Shown piece after piece: positions 1 to 6,373 of a stretch of DNA of 7,473 nucleotides. Under the pieces are notes generated by a model. That model searched no databases and was not told the origin of the DNA. It worked only from the letters and a program-made list of their open reading frames with translations. The stretch lies in NCBI GenBank assembly GCA_966250865.1, contig CBINIT010000040.1, positions 1-7,473 on the forward strand, in the 5' to 3' direction. Source of the DNA: CAYGGE01 sp966250865. GTDB taxonomy: Bacteria > Patescibacteriota > UBA1384 > CAYGGE01. The position numbers and the translations under genes were made by a program. Each line of letters opens with the position of its first letter. Position 1 is the stretch's first letter.

Positions 1-389
1 CAGATAGGCCACTATTTCATGGTAGCGTTGATGAAGCTACCTTAATGAGTGTTCCGAATAAGCCAAATATGGCACAAAGAGTGAAACTTGCTAGTACCAT
101 AGTGGGCTCAAAGATTACGCCACGTACACAACATTCGCTCATGCTAGTGGGGACAAAGATACCCTCATGGCCTCAACTTGGAAATGCGGCTACTTTTTCT
201 GGTGTTGCCGTAAGCTATGCCGCTAGGCGCATCGTCTGTGGACAGCCAATGCCTTCTGGGAGATATTATCTTAACGTTGACGAAATACTAGACTCTGAAT
301 ACTCTAGTAAAGACTCTATTGCGTATAGGGAACAACATACTAAAGACTACTTGTATAGTCTGAATCTCTTGTTTGGCTCGGAGGACTAA
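1..389 (+). CDS. 3' end of an unidentified protein, possibly the C-terminus of a ThiF/E1-like adenylyltransferase (partial)
   Basis: The reading frame is open from base 3 to the TAA at 387-389 with no stop upstream. The ATG at 45 has no ribosome binding site before it, so the gene most likely starts left of the window and about 129 residues are visible. No catalytic motif is in the visible part. The stretch WPQLGNAATFSGVAVSYAAR followed by RIVCGQPMPSGRYYLNVDEI looks like the last helix and strand of ThiF/MoeB-type E1-like enzymes, where a hydrophobic Ala/Gly-rich helix precedes an arginine pair and a GR-[YF]-x-[VL]-[DN] strand. The next gene, an Acg-type nitroreductase, supports this because ThiF and nitroreductase domains are known to occur together (for example in mycobacterial Rv1355c-like proteins). 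The stop codon abuts the next start codon, so the two are one transcription unit. ATA and AGA/AGG codons are frequent. The family call is tentative; that it is a real coding end is fairly sure. Confidence 0.6.
   Translation, partial: DRPLFHGSVDEATLMSVPNKPNMAQRVKLASTIVGSKITPRTQHSLMLVGTKIPSWPQLGNAATFSGVAVSYAARRIVCGQPMPSGRYYLNVDEILDSEYSSKDSIAYREQHTKDYLYSLNLLFGSED
379..384 (+). promoter_or_regulatory. Ribosome binding site for the nitroreductase-family gene
   Basis: CGGAGG lies inside the last codons of the upstream gene and ends 5 bases before the ATG at 390. It supports that start over internal ones and shows translation is coupled across the TAA-ATG junction. Confidence 0.75.
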
Positions 390-1400
390 ATGCACTACTC
401 ATGTTGGAATGTTGATGTCAGTGACTATCCTGCTAAAGGAACTTTTGAGGATCGTGCAAAGTTTCTCCTCCGGTACGCAATCCTCGCCCCATCTGCTCAC
501 AATACCCAGCCCTGGGCTTACAAGATTAGCGAAGGTATTATCGACGTATTTCGAGACGTTGAGCACACACTAAATGACGGTGACCCAACTCTCAGAGAGA
601 CATGGCTTGGAGTTGGTGCCTTTATTGAAAACCTATCAATTGCAGCTCAGTATTTCGGTATGAAGGCCGAAGTTGAGCTTAAGGCCACCCTCAATACGGA
701 CCTGCATATTGCAAGAGTAAAGCTAAACGATAACTCACAGGGCCATCACTATAAGGATTTATTCCCGGGTATCCTGAGGCGTCACACGAATCGTGGCATG
801 TATAAAAAAAATCTTAGCCCATCTTTCAATCCCATGAAAGTAGCCGAATATGCAGTAACTGGGACCCTTGTTTCTGTGATTGACCGTCCTGACGTTAAGG
901 AGAGAGTCGCTAAGATGGTCGAGACTGGAACTAGGATAGCGCTCTCTATGCCTAGCATGAAAAAAGAGCTTGCAGCACTTGTGCATAACGCTGCCGAAAA
1001 GAAGAGCACGGGAATGACGCTTGAATCTATGTTCTCCACTCCACCTGGAGCAGAGCCCATGAAAGCCGAAAGATTCCTTGATGCATTCGACGTTGAGATG
1101 TATGCAAGTGAGACCTATAAGAAATGGATCTCATCACCACTCGTAATAGCTATAAGTACAGAGTTAGATGGTCCAAGTGCCTGGATAGAATCGGGTAGAA
1201 TCATGGAACGAATTGTTTTATATGGGGCGCTCTGTGGCTTGACACATGACATTGCTGCGGCACCTGTAGAAATCCCTACTATATCACCATTATTAAGACA
1301 CGAGATAGGGACTGAGATGCGTCCACAAATGCTTTTTAGATTAGGGATACCCGAAGATGAGGCGCTCACAATTGAATCTAGCAGGCGGCCTGTAATATAG
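390..1400 (+). CDS. Acg-type nitroreductase-family protein
   Basis: A 336-residue soluble protein, normal length for the Acg family, in which one chain holds two pseudo-symmetric nitroreductase-fold halves. The N-terminal FMN-binding signature is clear: APSAHNTQPW at residues 33-42. A basic RRHTNRGMY follows at 130-138, matching the family's R-x-[TS]-x-R-x-x-[YF] segment. Near the C-terminus, QMLFRLGIP and a terminal SSRRPV (residues 330-335) match the [LF]RLG...P..RRP ending of the family. No signal peptide or membrane segment is visible, so it should be cytoplasmic. Family members bind flavin, and the best-known one (mycobacterial Acg, Rv2032) has been proposed to sequester FMN rather than reduce nitro compounds, so the reaction cannot be given. 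It follows the preceding gene with no intergenic base and precedes the histidine kinase by 36 bases. Codon choice is rich in ATA (8) and AGA/AGG (10), unlike the receiver and PilM. Family sure, function unknown. Confidence 0.85.
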   Translation: MHYSCWNVDVSDYPAKGTFEDRAKFLLRYAILAPSAHNTQPWAYKISEGIIDVFRDVEHTLNDGDPTLRETWLGVGAFIENLSIAAQYFGMKAEVELKATLNTDLHIARVKLNDNSQGHHYKDLFPGILRRHTNRGMYKKNLSPSFNPMKVAEYAVTGTLVSVIDRPDVKERVAKMVETGTRIALSMPSMKKELAALVHNAAEKKSTGMTLESMFSTPPGAEPMKAERFLDAFDVEMYASETYKKWISSPLVIAISTELDGPSAWIESGRIMERIVLYGALCGLTHDIAAAPVEIPTISPLLRHEIGTEMRPQMLFRLGIPEDEALTIESSRRPVI

Positions 1401-1424
1401 TGAAATAGGTGTCAATCTTGTTTT

Positions 1425-1430
1425 AGGAGG
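1425..1430 (+). promoter_or_regulatory. Strong ribosome binding site fixing a GTG start for the kinase
   Basis: A perfect AGGAGG ends 6 bases before GTG at 1437. An in-frame TAG sits directly before that GTG (1434-1436), so no earlier start is possible, and the spacing is ideal. The 36-base gap after the nitroreductase stop shows no terminator and no convincing promoter, which favours co-transcription. Confidence 0.85.
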
Positions 1431-1436
1431 GAATAG

Positions 1437-3566
1437 GTGGAGCTTACAATTCTTATTATAGCGGTCGTTGCTCACCTTGTGATCGGTATTTTTACGTATC
1501 TACACAATACTAAAAGCTATATACATAGATTTTTTCTTCTATTTACAATAGCATCTGTACTCTGGAGTATTGCAAACTACCTATCCCTGAACCAGCAATC
1601 CACCTATGCTACTCTAAATATGGTTCGTTGGGTGATGTTTTTTGCAACATTCTATTCATTTACACTGTTTCTTACTATACAGAATTTTCCATCCATTACA
1701 CTCCAGCTAAGCTATAAAAAATTAGCTGTGCTTGGTGCCTTAAGTACTTTAGTGATGATTTTAACCAGAACCGAGTACGTCTTTTCTGATATTAATGGAG
1801 TTGGTAGAGATGCTACTGTTAGCCCAGGCGCTGCAATACCGATCTTTGCCGCAACTGTAGGCTATTTCATACTTAGCTCTATCTATACCTTATTTGTTCG
1901 CTACAGGAAGGCGAACGGTGTGCTTAGGGCGCAATTACAGTACCTAATTGTGGGCGTTGTCGGCAGTGCACTGCTGATATTTATTACCAATTTTTTGCTA
2001 GTCGTTGTTTTTAACATTAATTCAATGCTTATACTTGGACCGACTTACACCTTAATTTTCGCCGGCGCAACAACGTATGCGATTATCGCACACCATCTCT
2101 TTGATATCCGAGTTATTATCAAGAAGACTTTAGTTTACTCTGGCTTACTGCTTTTTGCAGTAGGCGCTTACAGTATGGTAGTTTTCTTTTATGCTGCACT
2201 GTTTGAGGGAGGTATCCAGAGCGTATTAAGTGCTAGAAGGTTTATTAGTGACTTATTGGCAGCTGGCGTCATAGCTATCAGCATAGAGCCAATTCGAAAA
2301 CGGCTCGTAGAGGCAACTGACAAATATCTCTTTGTCGGTGAGTACGATGCTAAGAACGTTATCTCCGAGCTGGCACAAACACTTAACAATGTGCTCGACA
2401 TCGATGAAGCGCTACAGGCCATGATGAAAGTGATTACAAAAGCGTTGCGCGTGAAGAATGCAGTAACCTTCATCCTCACTTCTGAAGGTGATGATAAATC
2501 CTCTAAGACACTTGTAAAGCGCATCCAATCGGTTGGCTATGGGAGCATGGCTCATCTGAGTCTCGATGAAGGCGACGCCCTTATTGTGGCATTCTTGAGG
2601 AAAGAACATGAAACCGTTGTGCTCGGTGATCTTCGGGAAGAGATAGCGCGCAATGCGGACAAACACCCTGAGTGTCAAAAATTGGTAAAGCGGCTTGAAG
2701 CACTCGATGCGGCAGTTGCTATCCCACTTCGTGTTGGTGATAAGCTCATCGGTATCTTCGCTCTTGGCCCGAAGCTTTCTGGTGATGTCTTCAGTATGGA
2801 AGATCTGCAGTTCTTGGATATCGCAGCTAAGCAAACGGCCTCAGCCATCCAAAAATCCCGATTTTACGAGGATGACCAGTTGAAGAGTGAGTTCGTCTCT
2901 ATCGCCTCTCATGAGCTACTCACGCCTACTGCAGCTATTGAAGGATACCTTTCCATGATCCTCGACGAGAAGATGGCTAAGGTTGATCCAAAGGCTGAGG
3001 AGTATCTTCGCAAGGTCCAAACCAGCGCAAAACGTTTAGCTGAGTTGGTTGCTGACCTCCTCTCAGTCTCCCGTATTGAAAGCGGAAAGATTGTGATTAA
3101 CAAACAACCCATCGAGGTATCGCCGACCGTTAAATCTGCAATCGACGAAATTAAGGTGCGTGCTGACCAGGCTGGCATGACCTTGAAATACCTTGCCCCA
3201 GAAAAACCGTTGCCAAAAGTCTTGGCTGATCCAGAACGGTTGGCACAGATCGTGGTAAACCTTGTTTCCAATGCGATCAAATACAATAAGCCCAAGGGAT
3301 CGATTGAGGTTTCCATGGAAGCCGACAAGAAGTTTGTCACCTTCTCGGTAAAGGATACGGGTATTGGTATTGCGCCAGAACACCAAGCACACCTCTTTGA
3401 AAAGTTCTACCGAGTTCACGATGACTCGGCAGCGGCAGAGAAAGTCGGTACCGGTCTCGGGCTCTATATTACTCGTAACATCATCGAATTGCAGGGCGGT
3501 AAGATCTGGCTCAAGAGCGAACAGGGTAAGGGCAGTACCTTTAGCTTTACCTTGCCTGTAGCGTAG
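1437..3566 (+). CDS. Multi-pass membrane sensor histidine kinase (7TM-type sensor, GAF, HisKA, HATPase)
   Basis: A 709-residue kinase beginning with GTG. Residues 1-290 hold about nine hydrophobic segments (near 3-22, 31-51, 63-82, 92-110, 133-155, 166-190, 196-216, 231-253, 265-283). They resemble the 7TM histidine-kinase sensor module, followed by the HHLFDIRVIIKKTLVYS-type junction and an extra helical pair seen in many Gram-positive sensor kinases. A GAF-like domain spans about 304-466. HisKA follows with SHELLTP, the phospho-acceptor being His492; Glu493 and Thr496 make the E-x-x-T arrangement linked to phosphatase activity in this family. The ATP-binding domain has the N box (Asn608 and Asn612), the G1 box DTGIGI at 640-645 and the G2 box GTGLG at 671-675, so it looks fully active. 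The ligand is unknown. The likely partner is the receiver 53 bases downstream. ATA and AGA/AGG codons are common in the first 303 codons and almost absent from the rest, suggesting domains of mixed origin. Confidence 0.95.
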   Translation: MELTILIIAVVAHLVIGIFTYLHNTKSYIHRFFLLFTIASVLWSIANYLSLNQQSTYATLNMVRWVMFFATFYSFTLFLTIQNFPSITLQLSYKKLAVLGALSTLVMILTRTEYVFSDINGVGRDATVSPGAAIPIFAATVGYFILSSIYTLFVRYRKANGVLRAQLQYLIVGVVGSALLIFITNFLLVVVFNINSMLILGPTYTLIFAGATTYAIIAHHLFDIRVIIKKTLVYSGLLLFAVGAYSMVVFFYAALFEGGIQSVLSARRFISDLLAAGVIAISIEPIRKRLVEATDKYLFVGEYDAKNVISELAQTLNNVLDIDEALQAMMKVITKALRVKNAVTFILTSEGDDKSSKTLVKRIQSVGYGSMAHLSLDEGDALIVAFLRKEHETVVLGDLREEIARNADKHPECQKLVKRLEALDAAVAIPLRVGDKLIGIFALGPKLSGDVFSMEDLQFLDIAAKQTASAIQKSRFYEDDQLKSEFVSIASHELLTPTAAIEGYLSMILDEKMAKVDPKAEEYLRKVQTSAKRLAELVADLLSVSRIESGKIVINKQPIEVSPTVKSAIDEIKVRADQAGMTLKYLAPEKPLPKVLADPERLAQIVVNLVSNAIKYNKPKGSIEVSMEADKKFVTFSVKDTGIGIAPEHQAHLFEKFYRVHDDSAAAEKVGTGLGLYITRNIIELQGGKIWLKSEQGKGSTFSFTLPVA

Positions 3567-3569
3567 GTA

Positions 3570-3578
3570 TGTTATAAT
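3570..3578 (+). promoter_or_regulatory. Extended -10 promoter for the receiver gene
   Basis: TGTTATAAT at 3570-3578 is a perfect extended -10 (TGnTATAAT). A weak -35 candidate, TTGCCT, is at 3552-3557 with a short 15-base spacer, so the extended -10 probably carries recognition. A start near 3585 would give a leader of about 35 bases ahead of the ATG at 3620. It lies just past the kinase stop, so the receiver could be made independently of read-through from the kinase. Not tested experimentally. Confidence 0.65.
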
Positions 3579-3593
3579 GAGTATCTACTCATT
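3576..3593. promoter_or_regulatory. 18-base perfect palindrome on the receiver promoter, candidate operator
   Basis: AATGAGTA-TC-TACTCATT: two 8-base arms around a 2-base centre, perfectly matched. The left arm overlaps the last three bases of the -10 hexamer and the palindrome covers the expected transcription start, the position of a classical repressor operator. There is no T-run after it, so it is not a terminator. The binding protein is unknown; the adjacent receiver has no DNA-binding domain. Confidence 0.5.
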
Positions 3594-3607
3594 GGTAAGA
3601 TGAAGAC

Positions 3608-3614
3608 AAAGGAG
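3608..3614 (+). promoter_or_regulatory. Ribosome binding site of the receiver gene
   Basis: AAAGGAG ends 5 bases before the ATG at 3620 and selects that start. The nearby ATG at 3600 is out of frame. Confidence 0.8.
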
Positions 3615-3619
3615 CGGGT

Positions 3620-4012
3620 ATGGCAACCGGAAAACACATTTTATTGGTTGATGACGATATCGTGCTTTCGGAAATGTACGCCGAACGCCTGAAGGCAGCT
3701 GGGTATACCGTTACCGTTGAGCATGATGGTGAGGCTGGTTTAGCACAGGCCAAGAATAAACCTGACTTAATCTTACTTGATATCATGATGCCCAAGATGA
3801 ACGGTCTTGATGTATTGAAACAGCTCAAGGATGATGCTGAGCTTGGCAAGATTCCCGTTATCCTTCTCACTGCCCTAATCCAGGAGCTCGATCGGGTCAA
3901 AGGCATTAAGGGCGGAGCGGTTGATTACTACGTAAAGAGTGAAGTGATGCCCGGCGACTTAATTAAGCGGATTGAAAAAGTGCTTGATGAGCAGGACGGC
4001 GACAAAAAATAA
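3620..4012 (+). CDS. Stand-alone CheY-like response regulator receiver
   Basis: A 130-residue protein that is only a receiver domain. All key residues are present: acidic pocket Asp11-Asp12-Asp13, phospho-acceptor Asp54 in LLDIMMPKMNG, Thr84 in ILLTAL, and Lys106 in VDYYVKS, with tyrosines at 103-104 in the switch position. There is no DNA-binding or enzymatic output domain, so it should act by protein contact like CheY, or pass phosphate along a relay. The histidine kinase ends 53 bases upstream on the same strand and is the obvious phosphate donor. The genes converge on a pilus cluster, so an effect on the pilus machine, as with PilG/PilH-type receivers, is reasonable but inferred. It has its own extended -10 promoter and ends before a shared terminator. 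Codon use is regular, with no ATA and no AGA/AGG. Confidence 0.93.
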   Translation: MATGKHILLVDDDIVLSEMYAERLKAAGYTVTVEHDGEAGLAQAKNKPDLILLDIMMPKMNGLDVLKQLKDDAELGKIPVILLTALIQELDRVKGIKGGAVDYYVKSEVMPGDLIKRIEKVLDEQDGDKK

Positions 4013-4031
4013 GAATAGCTCTCGTTAGGTC

Positions 4032-4066
4032 AACAAAAAACGTCTCACTCGGAGACGTTTTTTGTT
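4032..4066. terminator. Bidirectional intrinsic terminator between convergent genes
   Basis: A 15-base perfect stem (4032-4046 with 4052-4066) around a 5-base loop. The GC-containing core CGTCTC/GAGACG is flanked by six A on one side and six T on the other, so each strand gives a hairpin ending in a U-rich run. It fills most of the 55 bases between the receiver stop at 4012 and the pilO-like stop at 4068-4070, and should end both transcripts. Confidence 0.92.
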
Positions 4067-4067
4067 T

Positions 4068-4835
4068 CTAGGGGCTAGGCGTAGGGCTCGGTGATGGTGT
4101 TTCGGCAGGTGAAGGGCTAGGGCTGGCATAGGTCTGGAACGGGTCCGTTCGACCAGCCGGTGATGTATCGACGTTTGCTGTAGTTGTTTTATTAATCCGG
4201 TCGAGATAACTCCAGGAAGCAGTGGAGATATTGCCATCGAGCGGTGGCTTCCCGGGCTCGGGTTTCGTATAAATCAGGCCATCGATGGTTGTGATAAGGC
4301 CCAGGTCATTTGTTGCCATCGAGACGCTACTGATGGTGGTATAGCGGCTCCGCGTCTTCAGCGCCTCAATAAATTTTCGAGAGGCCGTAAAATCTCCAAT
4401 AATGGTGGCAGTAAACTTGATTTCTTTGAGTGATTTTTTGGTTGCGGTATCGGTTGCGCCGCCTGTCGCCCCCGCCCCCTCTTCGGCGGGTTTGGTTGCT
4501 GCAGCCTTTCGGGCACTACTTTGGCTAAAGGTAATAGTTGAAAGGGTGAGACCATGCTCTTTAGTAAGTCGGTCGATCTCGCCAATATAGAGCTCTTGCT
4601 GTTCTTCGGTTGGAATAAGTTCTTTAGCTTGTGCTGCTTTCTGGGCCAATATCGGCTGGTTCGCCAGATTTTTCAGAAAGTCGCCACTTTTTTTAAGATT
4701 ACTCACCTCTTCTGCAACGGTATTGAGTTCATCTTCCTTGAGTGTACGATCAAGGTAGGTTGGGTAGGTTAAGAAATAAGCGATCGAGGCGCTTCCTAAG
4801 ATGCAGAGGATAAGGAGAATCTGAGAGATTTTCAT
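4068..4835 (-). CDS. pilO: PilO-like type IV pilus assembly protein with a PilP-like DPF motif and Ser/Pro tail
   Basis: A 255-residue single-pass membrane protein. A membrane helix at residues 4-24 directly follows the start. A charged heptad-like segment follows at about 30-98, then a compact domain broken by an Ala/Gly/Thr-rich stretch at about 106-136, and a C-terminal tail. This order and its place after pilM and pilN match PilO, which with PilN forms the membrane dimer linking PilM to the outer parts of the pilus machine. The tail is unusual: GRTDPF at 228-233 resembles the RDPF motif of PilP, and residues 238-255 are almost all Ser, Thr and Pro. The start ATG overlaps the PilN stop by four bases (ATGA), so translation is coupled. 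Sequence similarity to PilO is low, as is usual, and the call rests on architecture and order. The stop is adjacent to the shared terminator. Confidence 0.78.
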   Translation of the reverse strand: MKISQILLILCILGSASIAYFLTYPTYLDRTLKEDELNTVAEEVSNLKKSGDFLKNLANQPILAQKAAQAKELIPTEEQQELYIGEIDRLTKEHGLTLSTITFSQSSARKAAATKPAEEGAGATGGATDTATKKSLKEIKFTATIIGDFTASRKFIEALKTRSRYTTISSVSMATNDLGLITTIDGLIYTKPEPGKPPLDGNISTASWSYLDRINKTTTANVDTSPAGRTDPFQTYASPSPSPAETPSPSPTPSP

Positions 4836-5401
4836 GGTGTTGCCTTTGCTTGAGGGCTTGGGCTAGGAGTTTTCTTAATGTATCCCATAGTTACCGTAAA
4901 CTGTACGCCGTCAGTCTGATTGTTAGCCTGGCTGAGAAGCACGGAGGTGAACTGTTTACTCTTTTGAAGATTCTCGGTGAAGGCGACGGCCAGGGCGCGC
5001 TCGGCGGCAATGCCGGCAAGAGTAATCTTTGTGCTGTCGAGTGATAGCGTGGTGAGACGCAAGTTCTGCGGCGTGGCGTTAGCGATAGTTTCTAGCGCTT
5101 CAGGAAAGTCGATAGCCTGTGCTTCGAGCTCCTCATAACTCTTTTTGCGGTCAAGAATATACGCCAGTGACTCTTGGACTTGATCAGCTTTACCAATCGC
5201 TCGTTTGAGCTCTTGCTGCTCGAGCTCTTTTACCTCGATCTGTTCGGTGACTGTCTTAAGGTCCATCCAAATATATCCTGTTGCACCGGCAAGGAGAACA
5301 ATACCGGTTAAGATGGCGCTCCACAGCAAAAAGGATTTGCGCGCGGTTGCCGGCGAGATCTCCTGTTCATGGGGCAGCAAATTGATTGTAGGGCTTTTCA
5401 T
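4832..5401 (-). CDS. pilN: PilN-like type IV pilus assembly protein
   Basis: A 189-residue single-pass membrane protein. The N-terminus carries INLLP at residues 6-10, the conserved cytoplasmic motif by which PilN docks into a groove of PilM. A membrane helix follows at 24-46, a charged helical, probably coiled-coil segment at about 48-95, and a small alpha/beta domain at about 96-175. The protein ends in a short Lys/Thr/Ser/Pro tail (176-189) like that of the next gene. It starts three bases after the PilM stop, with only a weak AGCAGG-type ribosome binding site inside the PilM end, so it is probably translated by coupling. It stops with TGA in a four-base overlap with the PilO-like start. 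Known PilN pairs with PilO in the membrane. Confidence is high because the INLLP motif and gene order agree. Confidence 0.88.
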   Translation of the reverse strand: MKSPTINLLPHEQEISPATARKSFLLWSAILTGIVLLAGATGYIWMDLKTVTEQIEVKELEQQELKRAIGKADQVQESLAYILDRKKSYEELEAQAIDFPEALETIANATPQNLRLTTLSLDSTKITLAGIAAERALAVAFTENLQKSKQFTSVLLSQANNQTDGVQFTVTMGYIKKTPSPSPQAKATP

Positions 5402-5404
5402 GGG

Positions 5405-6337
5405 TTAAACCTGCTTCCAGACACCTAGGCCAATAACGGTATTGAAACGCGGATTGACCGTTGCGTTGTCCGGCAGCTTAACTGGAGCGTGAGCGACGTA
5501 ACAAGGGATCTTGAGCGTTAACTCAAGACTCTTAGCGATCCCCTGCTGTACGGCCCCACGGCCGGTCAGAAGGACGGTCTGGGCTGTTTCCTCTTCGCCA
5601 AGACGGTTGTGGTAGTACCGGATGCTCTCTTGTACTTCATCGGCGATGCCGCGAAGGTAGACCGCCGGATTTTTTATGAGCTTTTCACTTCCAATCGGGA
5701 CCGTGGCGGTATATTTAATAACCTTGCGGTTGGCGAGAATAATCGTAGTGGCGTGGTGAGAAAAATCGAGAATAACGCTGATGCTTTTGGTTGGCATAAG
5801 CGAAGCAAGAGCTCTTGTAATAGAGAACGGTTCACTTTCAACAGTAACGAGTTCAAGCCCTGCTTGAATAAAGATATCCTGAAGGTCATCAACCAGTTTT
5901 CTTGGCGCAGCCACAACAAGGATGTGCTGAGTTGGCTTCCCCTTCTTTTCGGTGATAACGTCGTCGTCGATATGCCAGTCGAGATACATTTCGTCGAGTG
6001 GCATGGGGAGGAAGTCGGCCGCTTCAAATGGGATGGTCTGAGCGAGCTCGCCCTTTGGTAGCTTTGGCAGGTTGATAACTTTTGAAAATACGAGTGACTC
6101 AGGAAGGGCGCAGACCGCTCGTTTGAGTTTGATTGGATGTGGCTTAGCGTTCTCGCAAGCCTCGACTAACTTTTGCTGGAGCTCTTCTTTGTTGCGGAGG
6201 CCATTTTTTAAGAAGGGATCATGATTCAGCTTGACTTCATTGACACTTCTAACCTTATGCTGCTTACCAGCATGCATAACGGCAACTCGGAGCGAGTGTG
6301 CGTCAATGTCTACGGCGAAGTGCCGAGAAATCGGCAA
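5405..6337 (-). CDS. pilM: PilM-like actin-fold pilus assembly protein (TTG start, altered nucleotide motifs)
   Basis: A 310-residue cytoplasmic protein without membrane segments, somewhat shorter than the usual 350 or so. It has the PilM/FtsA-type actin-fold layout: first phosphate segment AVDIDAHSLRV near residue 8, a central VTVESEPFSITRAL, second phosphate segment VILDFSHHATTI, and adenosine segment VLLTGRGA near the C-terminus. Typical members show DIG in both phosphate loops and TGGGA in the last motif; here the glycines are replaced (DID, DFS, TGRG), so nucleotide binding may be weakened. PilM binds the INLLP tail of PilN, which the next gene retains. The start is uncertain. The only canonical start is TTG at 6337-6335, but the perfect AGGAGGG ends 14 bases before it. 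Ideal spacing would point to ATA at 6346-6344, giving three extra residues; an in-frame TAA at 6364-6362 rules out anything longer. Confidence 0.87.
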   Translation of the reverse strand: MPISRHFAVDIDAHSLRVAVMHAGKQHKVRSVNEVKLNHDPFLKNGLRNKEELQQKLVEACENAKPHPIKLKRAVCALPESLVFSKVINLPKLPKGELAQTIPFEAADFLPMPLDEMYLDWHIDDDVITEKKGKPTQHILVVAAPRKLVDDLQDIFIQAGLELVTVESEPFSITRALASLMPTKSISVILDFSHHATTIILANRKVIKYTATVPIGSEKLIKNPAVYLRGIADEVQESIRYYHNRLGEEETAQTVLLTGRGAVQQGIAKSLELTLKIPCYVAHAPVKLPDNATVNPRFNTVIGLGVWKQV

Positions 6338-6342
6338 AAATC

Positions 6343-6373
6343 CTATAGTATCCCTCCTCTGTTAGTACTATAG
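6343..6373. repeat. Inverted repeat flanking the pilM ribosome binding site
   Basis: Arms CTATAGTA (6343-6350) and TACTATAG (6366-6373) are perfect 8-base reverse complements separated by 15 bases. One arm overlaps the -10 element and the loop holds the ribosome binding site. It could be a spaced operator. In read-through transcripts it could form an AU-rich hairpin displaying the ribosome binding site and bringing the distant start closer. Confidence 0.5.
6352..6358 (-). promoter_or_regulatory. Ribosome binding site of pilM, unusually far from the TTG start
   Basis: AGGAGGG on the minus strand is a near-perfect anti-16S match, but 14 bases separate it from the TTG. It sits in the loop between the two arms of an inverted repeat (6343-6350 and 6366-6373). 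Confidence 0.7.

Noticed and set aside
45..47. ATG at 45 as the true start of the first gene
   Set aside because: The frame is open to the left edge, no ribosome binding site precedes this ATG, and the upstream codons read as ordinary protein, so the gene is better called partial.
373..573. Plus-strand 66-codon frame overlapping the start of the nitroreductase gene
   Set aside because: It runs in another frame through the APSAHNTQPW region, and the AGGAGG-like site serves the ATG at 390.
2412..3419. Several minus-strand open frames (up to 143 codons) opposite the kinase
   Set aside because: They are antisense to the GAF, HisKA and HATPase regions, whose motifs are all intact on the plus strand, and none has a start signal.
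3589..3906. Minus-strand 105-codon frame opposite the receiver
   Set aside because: It is the shadow of a complete receiver domain; it is Ser-rich with no recognisable domain.
5609..6061. Plus-strand open frame of 150 codons
   Set aside because: It lies wholly inside pilM on the other strand, has no ribosome binding site, and its translation shows no family motif; PilM has clear domain signatures.
6337..6350. Leaderless pilM transcript from a TACTAT -10-like element at 6345-6350
   Set aside because: It matches only 4 of 6 -10 bases and would leave the excellent AGGAGGG unused; the TGCTATAGT element upstream is better.
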